From the NCBI RefSeq assembly GCF_039535235.1, contig NZ_BAAAWU010000001.1, positions 124,001 through 188,000 on the forward strand: a stretch of DNA of 64,000 nt, given 5' to 3'. The position numbers and the translations under genes were made by a program. Position 1 is the stretch's first letter. The number at the start of each line of letters is the position of its first letter. Source of the DNA: Streptomyces roseoviridis. GTDB taxonomy: Bacteria; Actinomycetota; Actinomycetes; Streptomycetales; Streptomycetaceae. The notes below the pieces were generated by a model that had not been told where the DNA came from, did no database searches, and worked only from the letters and a program-made list of their open reading frames with translations. Shown here one piece after another: positions 25,573-34,058 of this stretch.

Positions 25573-25904
25573 GACGTCCCTCCCTATCGTCCGGAGAGGG
25601 ACGTTATCCCAGGCGGGCGCGGGACTCGGGGCCAGGGGGCATCATGCGCGGGGGCCGGGGGCGGCCCCATTATCTGCACTGGGAGCCCCTGGAAAGACCG
25701 ATCGATCGGCGCGAGACTCGCCTCCGGAGCCACTCGCCGGTCACGGGTGCCGTGCCGGATGCCGGTGGACCGGCACACCGCCGAGGCCACCCCGGAAGCA
25801 CTGCCGTGAGGGGTGCGAACCGCGCGGGCAGGAGCGGCACGGGGCGGAGTTCGTCCGCGGGTGGCTTCCGCACCTGGACGGACACACCTCTGGAGATCGC
25901 CTTC
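25573..25904. other. Divergent spacer with a perfect palindrome
   Basis: This 332-bp region separates DUF3592 from the VWA gene. It contains CCGATCGATCGG (25698-25709), a perfect 12-bp palindrome and a plausible regulator site. The plus frame of the VWA gene is open through most of the region, but it lacks a ribosome site and signal peptide, so I treat it as non-coding. Confidence 0.45.
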
Positions 25905-27779
25905 ATGCATTCGAGACCACGCCGGCGCGTGCTCGCCGCTGTCGCCCTGCTGACGCTCGGCACGCTCCTGTCGCCGGCGGCGACCGCGCGTGCCGCCGAT
26001 GCCGCGACCGAGGCGCCGGAGCCCGCACGGATCGACCTCGTTCTCGACCTGTCGGGGTCGATGAACGAGAAGGACGCCGGTGGTCGGACCCGCCTGGCCG
26101 CCGCCAAACAGGCCGTCACCCGCATCATCGACACCGCCCCCGAGCAGGCCCCGCTGGGGCTGCGCGTCTACGGAGCCACGTACCCGGGAGAGGACAAGAA
26201 GCGGGGCTGCGCCGACACGCAGCAGGTCCTGCCGGTCACTCCGATGGACCGCGCGGCGCGTGCCGACGCCAAGCAGCGGGTCGCGGGCTTCAAGGCCGTC
26301 GGGTTCACCCCGATCGGCGTCTCGCTCCGCGAGGCCGCCAAGGACCTCGGCACGAGCGGAAAGCGCCGCATCGTCCTGGTGTCGGACGGTGACGACACCT
26401 GCGCGCCGCCGCCTCCGTGCGAGGTGGCCCGCGAACTCAAGGCCCAGGGCATCGACCTCGCCGTGGACGTGATCGGGTTCCGGGCGCCCTCCTCGGCCCG
26501 TGCGCAGCTGAAGTGCATCGCCGACGTGACCGACGGGTCGTACGCGGACGCCGAGGACGGCGACTCCCTGACGGACCGTCTGGGCACCCTGTTCCGCACG
26601 GCGTGGCGGACCTACCACGCCACCGGTACACCGGTCTCGGGATCCCTGAACGGCTGCCAGGACGCCCCGCTGGTCACCCCCGGCCAGTACCTGGACCGGT
26701 TCACCGGCGGACGCGACCTCTACTACAGGGTCAAGAAGCGGCCGGACCAGCGGCTCCAGGTGAGCGCCACCGCCGTCGCCGAGGAGGGGTACTCGCGCGG
26801 TTCCCTCATCACGGTGGCCGCCGGCCCGGCGGGCAGCGGCAAACCACACGCCTGGCTGCGGGAGTTCTCCCAGTCGATGGGGTGGGCGAACGTCCTCTCC
26901 ACCGGCGGTCGCAGCAAGCCCGGAGCGGGCGACGAATCTCCCGCCCCGGGCGACACCGGCTGCATCGTGGTCGAGAACCAGGTGACCCGGCCCGGCGACG
27001 AGCCGATGCCCGTCGAGCTCCTCGTCGGCATCGCCGACCGGTCGACGCAGGCGTCCGGGCCGCGCGTCCCCGAGCCGCGCAGCGGTGCCGCCGCCGAGGG
27101 CGGCTTCTCCTTCAACAGCGCCACCCCGATCGGGCCGGGCACCCACCGGCAGTCCATCGCGGTCGGTGAGGCGCCGTTCTGGCGGGTGGAGGTGAAGGCG
27201 GGCCAGAGGCTGACGGTCAAGGCCGGTGTGGACGTCCCCGGCGACTTCCCCCAGTCCGCCACCACCGGGTGGGGCGTCACCGTCTACAACGCCCAGCGCG
27301 AGTCGACGCTGTGCAACGAGGACCACCGCGCGACCGAGCTGTTCGCGGGGAGGACCGGGCACTTCGAGCGGGTCTGCGGCCCCTGGGAGATCACCGGGCA
27401 GGACGACGCGAGGAGCCCCGACTCGAAGGGGTACGACGTCCCCGGCACGTACTACATCCAGGCGCAGGTCGCCGAGCCGGCGGCCGAGGCGAAGGGCATC
27501 GTCGTACCGATCTCGCTGACCGTGGACGTCTCCGGCACTCCGGGATCCGATGCCAGCCCGGTGTTCTTCTTCGGTGACGACGCCGCCACCGGCCAGGGGC
27601 CCTCGCCGTCCGCTTCGAGCGGGAACGGCGAACGCGGCGGGACCGGCGGCGCCGCGGCCGCCGCGAAGGACGACGACTCGCTCGTGGACAGGCTCGCGCT
27701 GCCGCTCGGTGCCGGCGCCGGTGTCCTCCTGATCGGCGGCATCACCTTCTATGCCCTCAGGCGCCGCAGGGCTGCCTGA
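25905..27779 (+). CDS. Secreted, membrane-anchored von Willebrand factor A protein
   Basis: Protein of 624 residues from ATG 25905 (GGAG nine bases before). Signal peptide 1-31, then a VWA domain (about 42-215) with MIDAS start DLSGSMNE (48-55) and LVSDGDDTCAPP. The middle (about 230-560) is a beta-rich extracellular region with PFWRVEVKAGQRLTVKAGV, and a Ser/Gly/Ala-rich stretch precedes a final membrane helix (about 595-616) and RRRRAA. It is a cell-surface protein, likely binding a protein partner or matrix through the metal site. A CE4 deacetylase and a second VWA gene follow, but on opposite strands. Confidence 0.88.
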   Translation: MHSRPRRRVLAAVALLTLGTLLSPAATARAADAATEAPEPARIDLVLDLSGSMNEKDAGGRTRLAAAKQAVTRIIDTAPEQAPLGLRVYGATYPGEDKKRGCADTQQVLPVTPMDRAARADAKQRVAGFKAVGFTPIGVSLREAAKDLGTSGKRRIVLVSDGDDTCAPPPPCEVARELKAQGIDLAVDVIGFRAPSSARAQLKCIADVTDGSYADAEDGDSLTDRLGTLFRTAWRTYHATGTPVSGSLNGCQDAPLVTPGQYLDRFTGGRDLYYRVKKRPDQRLQVSATAVAEEGYSRGSLITVAAGPAGSGKPHAWLREFSQSMGWANVLSTGGRSKPGAGDESPAPGDTGCIVVENQVTRPGDEPMPVELLVGIADRSTQASGPRVPEPRSGAAAEGGFSFNSATPIGPGTHRQSIAVGEAPFWRVEVKAGQRLTVKAGVDVPGDFPQSATTGWGVTVYNAQRESTLCNEDHRATELFAGRTGHFERVCGPWEITGQDDARSPDSKGYDVPGTYYIQAQVAEPAAEAKGIVVPISLTVDVSGTPGSDASPVFFFGDDAATGQGPSPSASSGNGERGGTGGAAAAAKDDDSLVDRLALPLGAGAGVLLIGGITFYALRRRRAA

Positions 27780-27881
27780 CACCGGTGCGCGGGAAGGTGC
27801 GGCGACCAGGACATCCGGGCACGGGGCAGGGTTCGTCCTGCCGTTGAGCTGGGGCATCGTGTCAGGCCCCGGGCCCGGCGT

Positions 27882-28718
27882 TCAGGCTGTGAGGAGGGTC
27901 CGCAGGTCGATGACGCGGTAGCCACGGGCGGTGAGGGCGTCGAGGATGCGGGGCAGGGCCTGGGCGTCGATCACCTCCGTGCGGCCCTGTGACGCCCCGA
28001 CGTGCATCTGCAGGACCGCTCCCGGTCGCAGTGCGTCCACGGCCCGCCCGACGGCACGGTCCACCGTCATGCCGCCTTCGGTTCCCTTCCATCCGTTGGT
28101 GTCGGTGGTGAACTCGACGGCCGCGAACCCGAGGGCGTTGACCTCTTTGATGTGGGCGGGACTGGTCTCGCTGTAGGGGAAGCGGAAGAACGGCGTCAGC
28201 GCGCGGCCCGCCCCGGCCGCGCGGAGGGCCCGGTCCGTCGCCACGACCTCGTGTCGTCGTCCGGTCTCGGTGAGGTCCTTGAAGCGGGGGTGGCTGAAGG
28301 AGTGGTTGCCCAGGCCGTGGCCGGCCACGGCGATCCTCCGCACCACGGCGGGGTGGCGCCCTGCGAAGTCGCCGGTCAGGAAGAACGTCGCGGGTGTGCG
28401 GCGGCGGGCGAGCTCGCCGAGGACGCTGTTCACACCGGCGTCGTTCCAGGCCGCGTTGAACGTCACGGCGATCACCCGTTCGCGGGTGCGCATCACCCGG
28501 TTCTCCGAGCCGAACAGCGCCCGCAGGCCCGGCGGTTGTCCCTTGTGGTCGGACGCCGGCACCGACACCGGCCGCGGGGGCGGCGTGACGGTCTCCGCCG
28601 GCCGGGCCACCGGCCCCTGCGCGAAGGTCCACAGCAGGGCGGCGGTGAGCCCGGCGCCGGTCGGCGGCAGGCGCCGGAGGAGGGGACGACGGCCCCTGAG
28701 CGCGGAAAGTGAGAGCAC
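27882..28718 (-). CDS. Polysaccharide deacetylase (CE4) with altered metal motif
   Basis: Protein of 278 residues from GTG 28718. A hydrophobic segment (about 20-36) near the N-terminus marks a signal anchor or signal peptide. The NodB domain (about 80-275) keeps motif 2, HSFSH (139-143), and motif 3, RFPYSE (179-184). Motif 1, normally TFDDG with the catalytic and metal-binding aspartates, reads TFNAAWND (86-93). This variant occurs in a family of actinobacterial and firmicute CE4-like proteins, so it may be an atypical or inactive deacetylase. It would act outside the membrane on cell-wall or capsular sugar. Confidence 0.85.
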   Translation of the reverse strand: MLSLSALRGRRPLLRRLPPTGAGLTAALLWTFAQGPVARPAETVTPPPRPVSVPASDHKGQPPGLRALFGSENRVMRTRERVIAVTFNAAWNDAGVNSVLGELARRRTPATFFLTGDFAGRHPAVVRRIAVAGHGLGNHSFSHPRFKDLTETGRRHEVVATDRALRAAGAGRALTPFFRFPYSETSPAHIKEVNALGFAAVEFTTDTNGWKGTEGGMTVDRAVGRAVDALRPGAVLQMHVGASQGRTEVIDAQALPRILDALTARGYRVIDLRTLLTA

Positions 28719-28923
28719 ACCCAGCCATCGGCCGGCCGGGCCGGGGCCTTGAGCGCACCCGCGGCACTCGTGCCGGGAGCCGGTACCGGTATGAGCCTGA
28801 CCGCGGCCGGAGAGTGAGCCGCCGGGTGTCGCGCACTCCGCCCGTCCGGGAGCCGGGGCCGATTGTCAGTGGTGGGTGAGACGGTGGGAACGTCAAGCCG
28901 GAACACGAGGGGGAGCTGCTGCC

Positions 28924-29964
28924 ATGTCCGGAAACCAGAACTACATCAACCATGTCGCTCTCGTGCTGGACGCGAGTTCGTCCATGTCGCACCTCAGCCG
29001 GAAGGTCGTCGAGGTCGCCGATCAGCAGATCGCGTATCTCGCCCGCCGTTCGAGGGAGCTGGACCAGGAGACGCGGGTCACGGTGTACGTCTTCGCCGAC
29101 AAGGTGGAGTGCGTCATCTACGACAAGGACGTGCTGCGGATGCCGTCCCTGAAGCAGCTGTACCGGGTCGGCGGCATGACGGCCCTGCTGGCGGCGGCGC
29201 TGAAGTCGCAGGCGGAGCTGGCGCAGACGGCCCAGCTGTACGGCGACCACAGCTTCCTGACGTTCGTCCTGACCGACGGCCAGGAGAACGCGAGTCACCG
29301 CTGCGCGGACGCCCCTGCCAGGGATCCGCGTGCACTGGTCCAGGCCGTGGCGCGGATGATCGAGTCCCAGCAGGACAACTGGACGCTGGCCGTCCTCGTC
29401 CCGGACCAGATGGGCAAGCGCGAGGCGATGAACTGCGGTTTCCCGAAGGACAACATCGCCATCTGGGACGCCACGAGCACGCACGGGCTCGAGGAGGCCG
29501 GGCAGGTCATCCAGGAGGCCACCGAGAAGTTCATGGTGGGCCGTGCCCGGGGCATCCGTGGGTCGCGGGCGGTGTTCTCGACGGGCGCCGACGCGGTCAA
29601 CAAGGACACGATCGCGGCGGCCGGTCTCACTCCGGTGGAGCGGTCGGCCTACCAGCTGATAGCGGTGACCCGCGAGTCGGGGATCCGGGACTGGGTCGTC
29701 GAGTGCGGGCACACGTACCGGACCGGTGGTGCGTTCTACCAGCTGAGCAAGCCGGAGAAGATCCAGGCGAGGAAGCAGATCGCGGTGGTGGAGAAGAAGA
29801 CCGACCTGGTCTACACGGGCCCGGAGGCGCGGGCCCTGCTGGGGCTGCCGGACGTCGAGGCGCGCGTCAGGCCCGACCACAACGACGACTTCACCATCTT
29901 CGTGCAGAGCACCAGTGTGAACCGGAAGCTCGTCCCGCAGACCCGGCTCCTGCTGATGAACTGA
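28924..29964 (+). CDS. Cytoplasmic VWA-domain protein
   Basis: Protein of 346 residues from ATG 28924, with GGGGGAG nine bases before. No signal peptide. VWA domain about 8-215: MIDAS LDASSSMS (15-22), the second site VLTDGQENASH and FADKVECVIYDKD. The rest (about 220-346) is soluble and carries GIRDWVVECGHTYRTGGAFYQLSKPEKIQ, an unassigned region seen in proteins with an N-terminal cytoplasmic VWA. Function unknown; the protein may be a scaffold in a complex. It is divergent from the CE4 gene. Confidence 0.8.
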   Translation: MSGNQNYINHVALVLDASSSMSHLSRKVVEVADQQIAYLARRSRELDQETRVTVYVFADKVECVIYDKDVLRMPSLKQLYRVGGMTALLAAALKSQAELAQTAQLYGDHSFLTFVLTDGQENASHRCADAPARDPRALVQAVARMIESQQDNWTLAVLVPDQMGKREAMNCGFPKDNIAIWDATSTHGLEEAGQVIQEATEKFMVGRARGIRGSRAVFSTGADAVNKDTIAAAGLTPVERSAYQLIAVTRESGIRDWVVECGHTYRTGGAFYQLSKPEKIQARKQIAVVEKKTDLVYTGPEARALLGLPDVEARVRPDHNDDFTIFVQSTSVNRKLVPQTRLLLMN

Positions 29965-29972
29965 CGTTGCCG

Positions 29973-29986
29973 CCTCCGGCCGGAGG
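29973..29986. terminator. Short stem between convergent genes
   Basis: CCTCCGGCCGGAGG is a perfect 14-bp palindrome nine bases past the VWA stop, followed by further GGCCGG pairs. It may terminate transcription before the convergent beta-helix gene (ends 30055). Weak by itself. Confidence 0.35.
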
Positions 29987-30054
29987 GGCGCGGACCGGGG
30001 GCCGGCCGGAGGGGCCGGGGTGGGCCGGCCTCCTCCTGCTCGTGTGCGGGCCCT

Positions 30055-31596
30055 CTACAGTCCCGGTCCGTTGTAGGCGCCGCGGTGGGGTTTGGTCGTC
30101 GTGGAGACGGGGTTGCCCCAGTAGTCGCGGCCTCCGTTGCCGCTGATGACGGAGCCGTTGTCCAGGGCGGGTGAGGTGGAGCGCAGCTTGTAGCCGTCGG
30201 CGGAGTGGAGGGAGTCGCCGCCGGTGCCGGGGTTCACGAACCGGGGGTCGCCGGCGATGCCGTTGGCGGTCGGCCGGGGGACGCCCTGGAAGACGTTCCA
30301 CAGCCACTGGACACCGGGGGCGGTGGGGAGCCGGGAGTCGGGGGTGCCGACCCAGATGTTGTTCTCCACGACGCTCTCGTCGGGGAGGGTGATGTCGAGC
30401 TTCCTGTCGGTGCAGTAGAAGACGTTGTTGTACAGGTGCAGCGCGGACCGGCCCGCGCTGACGCTGCTCATGCGGCAGTCGTTCTCGGAGATGTTGAAGC
30501 GGATGATCTGCCGGGCGCCGCCGATGGTGCCGCAGCCGTCGCAGTCGAGGAAGAAGCCGCCGATGTTGTCGCGGCTGAAGTTGTACTGGACGGTGCAGGT
30601 GCCGGTGTTGCCCCAGTCGCAGTCGAAGGCCTGACTGTCGGCCACGGACATCCGTGTGATGCCGTACACGGCGTTCTTCTGGATGGTCGGGTTGTGGTCG
30701 CCGAGCACCCATATGCCGGCGAAGTTGCCGCCGGAGAAGGGGTAGACGCCGTTGCCCACGCCGGAGGCGTTGTTGTACTGGATCATCGGCGCGTCGGCGT
30801 AGCTGGCGATGATGCCGTCGCCGCCGACGTCTTTGATGGTGTTGTGCTCGATCAGCACCCCGGAGCCCTTGACGGCCATGGCACCGACGCGGATCTTGAG
30901 GCCGCCTCCGCCGGTGTTGCTGATCCGGTTGTGGTGGACGTGGACGTCGTGGAGCGTCGAGTTGGTGCCGCTCGCGCCCGTGACGATTCCGGCGGACTGG
31001 ACGAAGTCCTCGGTGGTGGGGCTGGTCTTGTCGGTCTGACCGGCGACCCGGTCGACGATCAGAGGGCCGATGTCGAAGCCTCGGTGGGCTCTTCCGTCGG
31101 TGGCGGTGATGCGAAGGCCGGTTCGGCGGGCGAGGGTGGCGGCCGGGTTGGTCAGGTGGAGGTTGCCGACCCGCCAGTGGTCCTGGTTGCTCAGCAGTAC
31201 GGCGTCGGCGGCGCCGTTGCCGTCGATCACGGGGAGCGCGCCGGTGCCGTAGGAGGTGAGGGTGATGGGGGCCGTGGCGGTGCCGCTGCCCTTGGGGGCG
31301 AGCGTGCCGGTGCAGGTGGTGCCGGATGCGAAGGCGAGCGTGTCACCGGGTGCGTAGGTCCGGGCGTTGGCCTGGGCGATGCTGTTGAGCGGCGAGGTCT
31401 GGCTCCCGTCACCGGCGGTCGGTCTGGAGCAGTCCACGTAGGTGGTGCTCGCGGCCGTGGTGGACGCGTCGGCGACGGCGGTCGCCGAGGCGGTGGGGGC
31501 GCTCGTGAAGGCGAGCGCGGTGGTGCCGGCGAGAGCGAGAGCGGCGGCGATGCGGCGACCGGCCGCCCGTCGTCTTCCGGATGCTCCGAACGTCAT
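30055..31596 (-). CDS. Secreted right-handed parallel beta-helix protein
   Basis: Protein of 513 residues from ATG 31596 (AGAAGGGTG before). A long signal peptide (about 1-40, twin-Arg-like RRRAAGRR region) leads into a beta-helix with repeated short strands of the HNRISNTGGGG, EHNTIKDVGGDGI and YNFSRDNIGGFF type. This fold occurs in pectate lyases, pectin-related enzymes and other polysaccharide lyases; the sequence does not tell which. It ends with the beta-helix cap strip SPALDNG and YWGNPV. A perfect 17-bp palindrome lies 80 bp upstream, so it is probably carbohydrate-regulated. It appears monocistronic. Confidence 0.82.
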   Translation of the reverse strand: MTFGASGRRRAAGRRIAAALALAGTTALAFTSAPTASATAVADASTTAASTTYVDCSRPTAGDGSQTSPLNSIAQANARTYAPGDTLAFASGTTCTGTLAPKGSGTATAPITLTSYGTGALPVIDGNGAADAVLLSNQDHWRVGNLHLTNPAATLARRTGLRITATDGRAHRGFDIGPLIVDRVAGQTDKTSPTTEDFVQSAGIVTGASGTNSTLHDVHVHHNRISNTGGGGLKIRVGAMAVKGSGVLIEHNTIKDVGGDGIIASYADAPMIQYNNASGVGNGVYPFSGGNFAGIWVLGDHNPTIQKNAVYGITRMSVADSQAFDCDWGNTGTCTVQYNFSRDNIGGFFLDCDGCGTIGGARQIIRFNISENDCRMSSVSAGRSALHLYNNVFYCTDRKLDITLPDESVVENNIWVGTPDSRLPTAPGVQWLWNVFQGVPRPTANGIAGDPRFVNPGTGGDSLHSADGYKLRSTSPALDNGSVISGNGGRDYWGNPVSTTTKPHRGAYNGPGL

Positions 31597-31675
31597 GGCG
31601 TCACACCCTTCTGGCGGTTCGGTGTCGCCAGAAGCTAGACGCGGCGGGTGATCGAGTCAACGCATCACGGTCGAT

Positions 31676-31692
31676 TGATCGAAATTCGATCA
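31676..31692. promoter_or_regulatory. Operator-like palindrome upstream of the beta-helix gene
   Basis: TGATCGAAATTCGATCA has perfect 8-bp arms around one central base, in an AT-rich patch that stands out from its surroundings. It lies 80 bp before the ATG at 31596. It fits a dimeric repressor of the LacI, GntR or ROK kind. Confidence 0.65.
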
Positions 31693-31830
31693 GGAAGTGG
31701 GGTGAACTCCCCTCACTCCCCCCGCCAATGAGGATTGAGATCGTGAACGACTCCGCTTCCGGGCGAGTGGATCGGCGGGCGGCCTGAGGGGGCGTCATAT
31801 GGAGCGGAGGGAGTCGTCGAGCCGGAGCGC

Positions 31831-32062
31831 ATGGACGGCGCGGCGGCAGCACAGGCCCAGGACGCTTTCCGGCTGATCTATGCCGAGGCGTTCGCGAAGC
31901 CCACGTACCCCGAGACCGACAAGGACGTCGCCGCCGCCTTTTGCCGCTCCCCGGTCCAGACCCGCCGCTTCCCGGTCCAGACGCTCAGGGTCCGGTTCCG
32001 TGCCGTCCTGGGGCCCGCACCGGAGGCGGCGAACCGATCGGCATGGCGTACCGGCGTGCGCG
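31831..32062 (+). pseudogene. 5' fragment of a GNAT acetyltransferase gene
   Basis: The frame from ATG 31831 encodes AFRLIYAEAFAKPTYPETDK and DVAAAF, the usual start of a streptomycete GNAT family. After about 65 residues the frame slips near 32025: the expected GEPIGMAYR is present in the next frame. Nothing resembling motif A follows, and the next gene begins on the other strand at 32078. So only the N-terminal third remains. A duplicated CGGTCCAGAC (around 31960-31980) sits in the damaged part. Confidence 0.65.
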
Positions 32063-32077
32063 GCGCCGCCGCGTCCG

Positions 32078-32773
32078 TCATCTGCCGTAGAGGAAGAAGC
32101 GGGCCGGGACGGCGAGTTCGTGGCCGGTACGGAAGCGGATCCGGACGGCCTGCCCGGTCCACGTGGTGGAGTCGACGCCCTGGGCCGCCACGTACGGTTC
32201 GACCTCGACCCAGTGTCCGTACGAGGCGCTCGCGTCCCGGCCGATCACCAGTCGGTAGCGGTGTCGCCCGGACAGGGTGTGCTCGTGCACCAGTGACAGG
32301 ACGTGCGGGAACCCGTCCTCGTACACCACCGACGAGGGCTGGGTGCTCCGGTACGTGACCTCGGTGCGCGGCCACCACAGTGCGGCCACGACGACGACGG
32401 TCACCACGACGCCGGCCGCGGCGCCCAGCAGGAAGGCGCCGATGCCCGCCCCGCGGCGGGCCGGTCGCGGGGCCGGGCCGTGCCGGTCCGCGGGCGGGGT
32501 GCCGATACCGGAGCTCTCCGTTCCGGACGTGTCGATGGCAGGCGTGTCGATGGCGCTCCTCCGGACGTGTGGCTGCCGGACCCGACGGCCGGCACGGGGC
32601 TCCGTCCAGGCTAGCCCGTCGTGCCCGGCCTTCGGTCCTCGGCGAGGCGCCCGAGGGTCACCTTGCCGGCGTCGCGATCCGCCCGCGGTCGCGCGGTGTC
32701 GGCCGGAGCGGAGGCGGCCGCCGGATCCGGCCGGGACCGGGTCGGCTACTCTCGGGCGGCCCCTGACGTTCAC
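32078..32773 (-). CDS. Hypothetical single-span membrane protein, start uncertain
   Basis: An open frame whose C-terminal half is clearly coding: a membrane helix (VVVTVVVVAALWW) followed by an outer beta-rich domain with EVTYRSTQPSSVVYEDGFPHV and a terminal ARFFLYGR. I do not recognise the family. The only standard start with room for the helix is ATG 32773, but that would add 74 residues of low-complexity sequence. A strong ribosome site GGAGGAG precedes an ATC at 32551, at ideal spacing. Either ATC is used (rare), the original ATG was mutated, or the long form is real. A 157-residue product from 32551 best fits the coding signal. Confidence 0.55.
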   Translation of the reverse strand: MNVRGRPRVADPVPAGSGGRLRSGRHRATAGGSRRRQGDPRAPRRGPKAGHDGLAWTEPRAGRRVRQPHVRRSAIDTPAIDTSGTESSGIGTPPADRHGPAPRPARRGAGIGAFLLGAAAGVVVTVVVVAALWWPRTEVTYRSTQPSSVVYEDGFPHVLSLVHEHTLSGRHRYRLVIGRDASASYGHWVEVEPYVAAQGVDSTTWTGQAVRIRFRTGHELAVPARFFLYGR

Positions 32774-32825
32774 TCAGCGACAGGGGGAACACGGCAGCCG
32801 CACCGCACCCGGGAGACGCCCGCGC

Positions 32826-33944
32826 ATGAACACGCCCACCTCGCCCTCCGGAACGGAACGGACGGCCCGACCGGTCCTGCGCGTCGGCGCTCTCGTGCCG
32901 CTGGCGCGGCCCGGCTGGACCGAGGCGGGCCGGCACCTGCTCGCGGGGCTCACGCTGGCAGTTCACGACGTGAACGAGGCCGGCGGAATCGACGGCCGGC
33001 CGCTCGAACTGGTGGTTCGGGACACCGCGGCCGACCCGCGGCGCGCCGTGGCGGCCGTGGACGAACTGGCGGAACTCGGCGTGGCCGCCCTCGCGGGCGA
33101 GTACCACAGCGTCGTCGCGCGGGCCGCCGCCGGCCGGGCCGACGTCCTCGGCCTGCCGTTCCTCTGCTCGTCGGCGGTCCTCGACGCGCTCACCGAAGAG
33201 CCCACGCGGTGGGTCGCGCGCCTCGCTCCGCCGCAGTCCCGCGGCTGGCGGGCGTACGCCGACTTCCTGCTCGGCGCGGGCCACCGCCGTATCGCCGTGG
33301 CCACCCAGCCGAGCGTCTACTGGGCGTCGGGCGCCCGCATCCTGCGGGAGCACCTGGCTCCACGCGGCGGCAGCGTCGCCGACCTCGACATGGCCGCGCT
33401 CGATCCGGACGGGATGTGCGGCGCACTCGCCGAAGACGGCGCGACGGCCCTCCTGCTCCTGCTGGGCCACCCGGATCCGGCCGTGCCGGTCGTCGAGGCC
33501 GTCCGCCGCGACCGGCGCCTCGCCGGGCTGACGGTCGGCGCTCCGGCCGGGCAGCCGGAGTTCGCCGAGTGGGCGCGGCTGCTCGGCGGCGACGGCACCG
33601 CGATCCCGTTCCTGCGCTATCTGCCCGACCGCCTCACTCCCCTCGGCGAACGCGTCGAGCGGGCCCTGCGCCAACGGCTCGGTACGGCGCCCTCGTTCGT
33701 CGCCTTCGAGGGCTACGACACGATCACCGTCCTCGCCGACGTGCTGCGGCTCGCCGGCGGCGGCGCGGACAGGGCGCGCACCGCCGCGTCGTGGCCGCGC
33801 GTGGACGTGGCGGGGACCCGCGGGCGGATCCGGTTCTCCCGCACTCCCGGCATCAGCGTGTGGCAGTGGGACGGCGCGCCGGTGCAGGTGGTCGATCGGG
33901 ATCCGTCGGCAGGCGATCGCTTCCGGATCCTCCACACGGGCTGA
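32826..33944 (+). CDS. Periplasmic-binding-protein-like (type 1) ligand-binding protein, no signal peptide
   Basis: Protein of 372 residues from ATG 32826. It has the two-lobed type 1 fold of branched-chain amino acid binding proteins: VGALVPLARPGWTEAG, LAVHDVNEAGGIDGRPLELV, then GEYHSVVARAAAGRADVLG and the second-lobe strip FVAFEGYDTITVLADVLRLAGG. Binding-protein genes of this family normally encode a lipoprotein signal. This one starts directly at the mature fold, with only 12 polar residues in front, and no permease or ATPase gene is near. It could be an intracellular ligand sensor. Ligand unknown. Confidence 0.8.
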   Translation: MNTPTSPSGTERTARPVLRVGALVPLARPGWTEAGRHLLAGLTLAVHDVNEAGGIDGRPLELVVRDTAADPRRAVAAVDELAELGVAALAGEYHSVVARAAAGRADVLGLPFLCSSAVLDALTEEPTRWVARLAPPQSRGWRAYADFLLGAGHRRIAVATQPSVYWASGARILREHLAPRGGSVADLDMAALDPDGMCGALAEDGATALLLLLGHPDPAVPVVEAVRRDRRLAGLTVGAPAGQPEFAEWARLLGGDGTAIPFLRYLPDRLTPLGERVERALRQRLGTAPSFVAFEGYDTITVLADVLRLAGGGADRARTAASWPRVDVAGTRGRIRFSRTPGISVWQWDGAPVQVVDRDPSAGDRFRILHTG

Positions 33945-34058
33945 GGGCACTCTCCGACGCGGCGGGCCGATGCCGCGGGACGACAGGGGAACGACGCCAG
34001 GAACGACGCCGCCGGCCGAGGCCGTGCCCCGGTGCGCGGCGCGCCCGCGGCACTGGCG

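Noticed and set aside
25584..27857. 757-codon minus-strand frame opposite the VWA gene
   Set aside because: It mirrors the VWA gene, whose signal peptide, MIDAS motif and TM anchor are clear; the antisense product has no domain.
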